Below, piece by piece: positions 31,377-32,295 of a stretch of 32,295 bases of DNA. Each line of letters begins with the position of its first letter. The first letter of the stretch is position 1. The position numbers and the translations under genes were made by a program. The stretch spans positions 1-32,295 of the forward strand of contig BJKQ01000048.1 of assembly GCA_006538405.1 (NCBI GenBank), in the 5' to 3' direction. Source of the DNA: Hansfordia pulvinata. Its lineage: Eukaryota; Ascomycota; Sordariomycetes; Xylariales. The notes beneath the pieces were generated by a model, which had not been told where the DNA came from, did no database searches, and saw only the letters and a list, made by a program, of their open reading frames with translations.

Positions 31377-32295
31377 ATGGCAGAAAATGGCATTTGTGGG
31401 GGTGATCCACTATGGCCAAATTCGGTCTTTTCTACCAATGCGCTGTGCACAGCCATACCAGCACGGAATGAAGGTACGTATGCTTCTACATAGATAATAT
31501 GGATCGCCAATTATGACCATTCGAGGCTTAATTGTAAGTCTCACCTTCACAATGGAGCCTTCAGTCGTCTATGGACTGACGCTTGCGTCCATCATTATTC
31601 TATTCACGCTGCGACCGACCGCCTTCTTATTGTCGCTAGATTTGGTCACGCCTTCAGGTCCCACGTTCAATACCCACTCGTCATCTCGCGCAACGGCTAC
31701 ACGGGAAGCATCAGCCGTTTGGAGGTGATTTATCTCTCACAGTATATCTCGCTACAAATGGCCTAGTCCTTGGCTACTCGGTCCGAGACCGGTCTAGTTT
31801 ATCAAACGTGCCGCTTTCGCTGCTTTGGTCAATCTAGTTCCTTTGTACTTCGAGGGAGGACAAACCCCTCATGAGCTTTATCGGGTTTCCATTACCACAC
31901 TATTATCTTGCACATCATTGGTTCGGGAGAGTAGCTATCATTGAAGCTCTTATTCATGCTGTCATATCGCTACTGCCTCCTCAATCTTACCCTGAGATGA
32001 CCACTTCGGGATACTGTGTAAGTACCTCGCTTCTTCGGTTCTGATTAGAATTACTGACACTCCATATAAGGCCTCTTTGTCGCTACTCCTCATCGGTCTT
32101 GCGTCCATTTGCATTGTCCGCCGCATACACCATGATCTGTTTCGGAGGATCCATTTTGTCCTCTCTTTATTCATTCTTGCCTCTGTCATGTGGCATGTCT
32201 TCTCGCTGCCGGCCCCTGGCAAAGGTGATTGCGAGCTGCTCATGTGGTTTCTGGGCTTTCACTACAATCTTTCGCTTAACCCGATGCTTATATAT
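31377..32295 (+). pseudogene. ferric-reductase-like transmembrane protein, 3' end outside window, frameshifted
   Basis: ATG 31377 gives a short first exon (MAENGICGGDPLWPNSVF...) ending at a GTACGT donor at 31474. A transmembrane segment follows (VVYGLTLASIIILF). After frame changes near 31650 and 31770 comes RAAFAALVNLVPLYF, and after another near 31890 PHYYLAHHWFGRVAIIEALI with HAV. An intron 32018-32070 (GTAAGT...TATAAG, branch TACTGAC) splices to ASLSLLLIGLASICIVRR and IHFVLSLFILASVMWHVF. Two His pairs, each spaced 13 residues apart, are the haem ligands of the FRE/NOX ferric-reductase transmembrane domain. The FAD- and NADPH-binding half would lie beyond the right edge. It would reduce Fe(III) or Cu(II) at the plasma membrane. 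The frame changes suggest a pseudogene, though residues that matter are kept. Confidence 0.72.

Noticed and set aside
1..32295. tRNA, rRNA, telomeric repeats, long terminal repeats, DUF3435 captain gene
   Set aside because: Looked for characteristic arms, TTAGGG runs, paired terminal repeats and recombinase motifs by eye; none was convincing.

Overview
The window looks like a stretch of a filamentous ascomycete (Pezizomycotina) nuclear genome. The evidence is short 50-94 bp GT-AG introns with GTAAGT/GTGAGT/GTATGT donors, a fungal non-reducing polyketide synthase (NR-PKS), a Tad1-like LINE fragment, and several protein families I know mainly from ascomycetes. It reads as accessory, decaying DNA. 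Only two genes (both short-chain dehydrogenases) have uninterrupted spliced frames. Nearly every other gene needs one or more frameshifts or stop codons to be read through.

Layout, left to right: the 3' end of a C2H2 zinc-finger gene (to 494, +); an intact AYR1-like short-chain dehydrogenase (1822-2821, +); a 5'-truncated, broken NR-PKS on the minus strand (about 9262 down to 3917) with a vestige of KS, then acyltransferase, product-template, ACP, C-methyltransferase and a C-terminal alpha/beta-hydrolase; a C2H2 transcription-factor-like gene (about 11899-12836, +); an intact but catalytically degenerate short-chain dehydrogenase (14532-15582, +); a minus-strand deaminase-like gene (18728 down to about 16139) split by a 1-kb LINE fragment with a visible 13-bp target-site duplication; a 15-bp minisatellite (18983-19125); a P-loop ATPase gene (19448-21106, +); a membrane-protein remnant (about 21972-22393, +); an unrecognised decayed minus-strand gene (about 24830 to 22863); a basic, repeat-containing gene (24998-27036, +); a zinc-finger plus JmjC gene (27758-29176, +); and the start of a ferric-reductase-like membrane protein that runs off the right edge (31377-32295, +).

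Functionally, the PKS would have made a C-methylated orsellinate-type aromatic acid (family knowledge: AusA/MpaC-like architecture). Here it lacks most of KS, has an altered acyltransferase nucleophile motif and has Trp in place of the ACP phosphopantetheine serine, so it cannot work as a synthase. The two dehydrogenases could once have been tailoring enzymes of this locus, but that is inference from proximity only.

The most informative structures are the LINE insertion, whose target duplication lets the interrupted reading frame be followed across the insertion, and the recurrence of one- or two-base frameshifts in otherwise well-preserved frames. The latter means either collective pseudogenisation of an accessory segment or uncorrected indel errors in the assembly. 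No tRNA, rRNA, CRISPR array, telomeric repeat or complete transposon was recognised.
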